Below are positions 60,124 through 64,000 of a stretch of 64,000 nt of DNA, in pieces. The DNA comes from Dioszegia crocea. Its lineage: Eukaryota; Basidiomycota; Tremellomycetes; Tremellales; Bulleribasidiaceae. The notes under the pieces are model-generated. The model did no database searches. It had not been told where the DNA came from and worked only from the letters and a program-made list of their open reading frames with translations. Numbering within the stretch: the stretch's first letter is position 1; each line of letters opens with the position of its first letter. The DNA lies in assembly GCA_001600615.1 (NCBI GenBank), contig BCKK01000001.1, positions 2,733,826 to 2,797,825 on the forward strand. The letters run 5' to 3'. The position numbers and the translations under genes are program-made.

Positions 60124-61065
60124 ATGGTCACAGATGAAGACACCGTACGTTGGTGCTTATCTCAGAAGCCGTCGATCATCCAAGTTCGCTACATTGCGCT
60201 GACACTGCAGACATGGGACGCAACTGAGGAAGTTGCCGCCGTCGACACTCGAGAGACCTCATCCTACCCCGCAGATGTGTCAGATCACCGGGCGAGCCAG
60301 CCTAGTATCCACCTTGGTGCCTCTCTGGGCAGCTTGGATGAGCACACAGCCGCGACAGGCCCCCAACCTTGCACCATTGCGAACGCTTCAGCAGTCTGGG
60401 AAACTCTGCCACTCTTCAGCCTGCTCGGGAAAACCAATGACCTCGTCACCTTCTCGTGCGATACCGACGCTAACACGATATGGAAGTCTACGACACTCCC
60501 TGAGCCTGACGATGGTTCGCTTTCAAATAATCCAACCTTGATCGTCCTGAACATGGCGGAAGACTGGATGGTACCACAAGAAAAGACACCGGCTGCTTTC
60601 ATGTACGTGTCACCTATTAGGACGCGTCTGCTCTCGACCGACAACACGGAACATCGTCACACCTCCACCTCCGAAGTAGGAACCGCAGGCAGGAGGCACC
60701 ACGTCGGGATCATCAACTCAAGTCACGACACCGACCGGATCGTTGTTGAGCGCACGATGCTAGCGCTCGAAATGGCGTCGGGCGTTGTCGAACATTTAAC
60801 GAGCCGAAATCACTACACCTGGCTCTTATCCCGCACAGCTCCTTCCGGTGTTGAGGGCTCCATTACCAATCAGGATGAAGCCAGCATGGTGACGGAACAG
60901 CTTCTCCAGGCGGCTGTCAATAGATGGAGGGAAGGAGGAGACGAGGGGTATACCACTTGGGAGGAGTATAAGGACGCGGTGGCCTCTCATCTCGAGAAAT
61001 ACCTGCACTTCGCTGATGCCAACTTCATACTTCATCGGCGAGAGCCAATGGGAGTAGGTCGTTGA
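60124..61065 (+). CDS. Unrecognised protein; C-terminal end uncertain
   Basis: ATG at 60124 begins a short exon (60124-60144, MVTDEDT). A 66-base intron (GTACGT donor, CTGAC branch, TGCAG acceptor) is a multiple of three and is read through in the raw frame. The second exon runs 60211-61065, giving 291 residues as drawn. The sequence is acidic and polar with no membrane span. It has short blocks such as TNDLVTFSCDTDANTIWKS, TLIVLNMAEDWMVP, HHVGIINSSHDTDRIVVE and a helical end EEYKDAVASHLEKYLHFAD. I recognise no family. After the TGA the +1 frame stays open for some 57 codons with protein-like composition, so the true C-terminus may be longer. Confidence 0.55.
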   Translation: MVTDEDTVRWCLSQKPSIIQVRYIALTLQTWDATEEVAAVDTRETSSYPADVSDHRASQPSIHLGASLGSLDEHTAATGPQPCTIANASAVWETLPLFSLLGKTNDLVTFSCDTDANTIWKSTTLPEPDDGSLSNNPTLIVLNMAEDWMVPQEKTPAAFMYVSPIRTRLLSTDNTEHRHTSTSEVGTAGRRHHVGIINSSHDTDRIVVERTMLALEMASGVVEHLTSRNHYTWLLSRTAPSGVEGSITNQDEASMVTEQLLQAAVNRWREGGDEGYTTWEEYKDAVASHLEKYLHFADANFILHRREPMGVGR

Positions 61066-61538
61066 CTTCGAAGCGGTAAAGGCGGCGGTCACCAGGGCCG
61101 GAAACTTACTGTACACTTATCCGGAGGGCAGCGAGGAGGATTCACAAGGGGTCGTGTCATGCAAATCGCCGAGAGGTCACGATCCCCAGGCGTTGACCCT
61201 AAGATCGGAGCTATGGTTCGGGAGCGGCACGTGAAGTGTTGCCCTTATTGTATGGTAGATGGCCGGCCAGGTCACCAGAGACATTTCTCAGTAGCGATTT
61301 TCTAATTGTGGTTCATGCGGAGCCCAGTCATGTGTATCTACTACCGGTTTACTGCCCGGTTGAGCGGCGGTGCTGCAAACCAATGCTCAAAGTTGCACAT
61401 CCCGAGCGCCGGATGGCGGCCTTGGTGCCACTTTCGCGCCTCTTGTCTGGTCCTCCCACTTATCCGGCAAGATGAAACGTCCCAATTTCTTACGCCTATC
61501 TATCACTACCGTTCATGACCATAAGATCTACATCTAAC
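61066..61538. other. Intergenic or missed 3' exon of the upstream gene
   Basis: The left half (to the TGA at 61232-61234) keeps an open frame in register one base off the upstream gene, described under findings. The right half is the SAP18 promoter. A CACGTG is present near 61228. Confidence 0.35.
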
Positions 61539-62725
61539 ATGCCCCGCTCACCTTCCAAATCACGCTCGCGATCCCCAGCCAAACCCCAACGGCAATCTGC
61601 ATCCGCCGAGCCTGAAAATGTGGGTCATTTCAGGTAGGAGTCGCAGGAGCTGGGCTAATGTGCGACAGGCCTGCCCATTCCTCATTCGGCTGTTCGTCAC
61701 GAAGGGCAGACATACACCTATGATGGAATTTGAAGAAGGCAGATTACCCGTTCAAGATGAATTCACAGCTTATGGATGGTACGTCTATACCTCTGCAGCA
61801 CAACGAGAGCAGACTGACGACCAGGAAACATTCCACCCCGAGCTCCCTTATCCAGCTCTTGCTTCCCTCTTTCCCTGCACTCTACCGCTCTCCATTCGCC
61901 CGATATTCGTTCCGACACATATATGTCGATGCGTCCCCACGCGGACTTTACCGCACCAAAGACCTTGTCTCTTTTACAGGACGCGACCTTATGGACACCG
62001 TTGCGGGCTCGACTTCCGATGGACCGGAGGGTAAATCGAGTGGGGGCCGAAACGGACTCGATGTGGAGATGGAACTAGATGATGTTGGGGGACGTGGTAG
62101 GGTGAAGGAAGGGGGAAAGAAGATTGACGAAAAGACGCTAGGAGCGTATGGGTTCGAGACTGGAGATTTGATCTCTGTTTCGCTGCATATTCCCGAGCCA
62201 AGGGGCGCGCTGCGTCGACCAACAATGGGTGGACCAGGTGGACCAGGTGGGCCAGGAGTAATGGGTATGGGCGGTCCAGGACCGGGCACAGACAGAGGGA
62301 GCTTTGGCTGGGATAACAGGAATGCCAACTCCGGGGGTGCGCCCGGATCTATGGGCGGACTGGGTGCCGGGACGGGTGCGTCAGCTCAGGCAGATCGGAC
62401 CGGCGCATGGGAGCGTGGGGCGCCATTACCTGATCAATCTTCCTCCAGGCCTACGGATGGCCGGGCAAATTTCGGAGGGGTTGATGGCAAAGAGGGAGCA
62501 GGGCCGGGTGGGAGATGGGGTCGAGGTGGTGGTCAGGCTGGTGGACCGCCACCGCGAGGAGGTGGAGGGGGCGGAGGAATGGGTAACAGGGGAACAGGGC
62601 GGAGAAGTAGGAGTCCGGATTATACTGCTGGTGCGAGGCGGGATGCGGATCCGGATGAGAGGGGTGGAAGGGGAGGAAGGAGTCGGAGTCCGTACTCGCG
62701 TAGAGAGAGGGGTGGGGGACGCTGA
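61539..62725 (+). CDS. SAP18: SAP18-like protein with RS-type start and Gly/Arg-rich tail
   Basis: Three exons (61539-61619, 61669-61778, 61825-62725) give 363 residues. The N-terminus is RS-like (MPRSPSKSRSRSPAKP). The ubiquitin-like SAP18 fold reads CPFLIRLFVTKGRHTPMMEFEEGRLP, DEFTAYGWKHSTPSSLIQLLL, ARYSFRHIYVDASPRGLYRTKDLVSF and KTLGAYGFETGDLISVSLH. About 160 Gly/Pro/Arg-rich residues follow, ending in RS and RGG elements (RRSRSPDYT, RGGRSRSPYSRR). SAP18 joins Sin3-HDAC and, with RNPS1 and acinus, the ASAP splicing/exon-junction complex. Animal SAP18 is about 150 residues, so the tails double its length. Confidence 0.88.
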
Positions 62726-63181
62726 GATGATCTGATTTTTTTTTTTTGCAACGGAGCGTACATGCAGTAAAGATCGACTTCAGGCGCAGCTTCGGGGTCA
62801 TTCAGTCGCTTACTTTCGCGCTCTGCTGACGAACATCATGGTGTACATGTACTTTAGGCTACTCGTGGAGGAATGTCCCTCGATCCACCCTTAGTCACAG
62901 TATAAGCGCAAAGCTGTTGAAGCATTTGTCCCGATGTACGAGGTCTCACCGAAGCCAAGCAAGCGACTGAGTGTCGCTTTACTGATCTTCAAAAGAGACC
63001 ATCTCTTCCCCTTCCTCGACCACCGCCCCGCTTGCCACTGCTCCCAAGCGCCCCCTATTGCTCTCCCCTTCCCGCTCGCCTATGCAACGTGAAATCCAAC
63101 TATCCTCCTCCCGACCTTCGTCCCAGCCACTCGTCCACCTCCAACCTCAACCCCCGCCCACCACGAGTCCTCCCGTAAGAA
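62726..63181. other. Convergent intergenic space
   Basis: Between the SAP18 and DCP1-like stops. There is a T11 run near 62738. No gene is supported. Confidence 0.5.
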
Positions 63182-64000
63182 TCAGCCCCCACCCATCCGC
63201 CTTAGATACCCTTGCCAGATATCGTCAACAAATCGAGGTTCATTCTGAGGCATCAGCAATATAATCCCGCTAGATTACCGCAAACGGGCACAACTCACCC
63301 TGACGAGATTTTCCAATACACGAACAAACCCTTCCCTCCCTGCGGGTCTCAGATCCGGAACACCGCCCAGGGCATCTACTATGGATCCAACTAGCGCTGC
63401 AGGCTGAGATTGAGCCTGAAGCGGTTCGAGCGGTGGCGCAGACGGACTGAACATCTGCGAGTGGGTCTGGGGACGTTGGGGTTGTTGAGGGAAATTTGAA
63501 GAGATACCCGCCAGAAGATCGTTTGCGTTCATAGGATTCATGGGACTGGACGGATGGGCAGAGCCTTGCTGACCGAACTGAGCAGACTGGATACCTGCCA
63601 AATGATCCGAAGTGCTCAATGTGTTGTCAGCGCCGATGGGCGCTCGGCCAGCCTCAGAAGCGCCGTTTGACATACTCCGAGGCTGGACACCGGGCGATAG
63701 TTGGCGATTCTGCTGCATGATCCGCTGAGCCTCAGGCTTGGTCTCTAGCGGGACATGTGGGGGAGGACCAGGTGGAGGATAGGCAGGATGAAGAGGCTGC
63801 TCATGCTGCAGGTGAGGTGGGGCTTGATGTTGGAATTGCTGCTGGGCCTGTTGAGGTGGAGCAGAAGGTCGAGCGAAGCCACCCATTGGAGATCCGACGC
63901 CCAGGATAGAATTGAGAAGATCGTCGACTGTCTGGCCTGGCGGTGGGGAGAATGTATTCTGCGGGGGAAATGAGTTTGGGGCTGCAGGTGCGGCGGAGGG
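63182..64000 (-). CDS. DCP1: mRNA decapping subunit Dcp1-like, C-terminal part, truncated by the window
   Basis: The last exon (63182-63244) and the exon before it (63299 to the right edge, frame open) are visible; a 54-base intron with CTGATG branch separates them. The visible part is about 255 residues. It is Gln/Pro-rich, with short helical blocks (VDDLLNSILGVGSP, NANDLLAGISSNF) like those that bind decapping partners. It closes with GREGFVRVLENLVRNEPRFVDDIWQGYLRRM, which resembles the C-terminal trimerisation helix of Dcp1 proteins. The EVH1 domain would lie to the right of the window. Dcp1 activates Dcp2 in 5' mRNA decay. The match is by pattern, so another P-body scaffold is possible. 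Confidence 0.6.

Noticed and set aside
62304..62735. 143-codon frame overlapping the SAP18 tail
   Set aside because: Shifted frame of Gly/Arg-rich coding sequence, giving only Gly/Val/Arg repeats.

Overview
This is a gene-dense piece of nuclear DNA from a fungus, most likely a basidiomycete yeast of the Tremellomycetes type; the lineage is inferred and the genus cannot be fixed. Almost every gene is cut by many short introns (mostly 42-70 bases) with a GT(R)AGT-type donor, a very uniform CTGAC/CTGAT branch site and an AG acceptor close behind it. Proteins carry long Ser/Pro-rich disordered extensions, and a complex I subunit and several animal-like families are present. Exons below were joined by eye, requiring frame to be kept through every junction and family motifs to read across it. 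Several long open frames contain introns whose length is a multiple of three, so the raw frames overstate those proteins.

Layout. 0-2.4 kb: 3' part of a Helitron-type Rep/helicase gene running off the left edge. 2.7-4.2 kb: an F-box-like protein. 5.0-7.3 kb: pyruvate decarboxylase. 7.8-10.4 kb (-): a Rab-like GTPase with a very large insert before its last nucleotide-binding motif. 10.4-12.6 kb: the longest stretch with no convincing gene. 12.6-14.8 kb (-): a single-pass membrane protein. 15.3-17.2 kb: arginyltransferase ATE1, whose 3' end is duplicated in diverged form just downstream. 18.3-20.8 kb (-): a two-RRM RNA-binding protein. 21.6-22.4 kb (-): an NDUFA11-like complex I subunit, divergent from UBC8 (22.8-23.8 kb). 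25.1-27.9 kb: a second single-pass membrane protein. 28.1-32.4 kb (-): an acyl-CoA dehydrogenase and the delta-9 desaturase OLE1.

33.2-39.6 kb: the HECT ligase HUL5 and an SLC41 cation transporter. 39.7-43.9 kb (-): replisome hub CTF4, sharing a divergent promoter with the mitoribosomal protein MRPL37 (44.2 kb). 45.2 kb: a conserved fungal mitochondrial protein. 46.2-48.0 kb (-): a third single-pass membrane protein. 48.8-52.7 kb: a KHDC4-like KH protein and OST1. 52.9-53.5 kb (-): a JTB-like membrane protein. 53.9-59.5 kb: RPT6, PCC1, UBC12 and TAM41. 60.1 kb: an unrecognised protein. 61.5-62.7 kb: SAP18 with RS and Gly/Arg-rich ends. 63.2 kb to the right edge (-): the C-terminal part of a DCP1-like decapping subunit.

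No operon-like logic is expected. Five genes belong to protein turnover (ATE1, UBC8, HUL5, RPT6, UBC12), and OLE1 and the acyl-CoA dehydrogenase are adjacent lipid genes. I see no secondary-metabolite, defence or selfish gene cluster. The points most worth a second look are the Rab-like GTPase architecture, the ATE1 tail duplication, the three similarly built membrane proteins, the fungal JTB-like gene, and a possible frame continuation after the stop of the 60.1 kb gene. No tRNA, rRNA or CRISPR array was seen.
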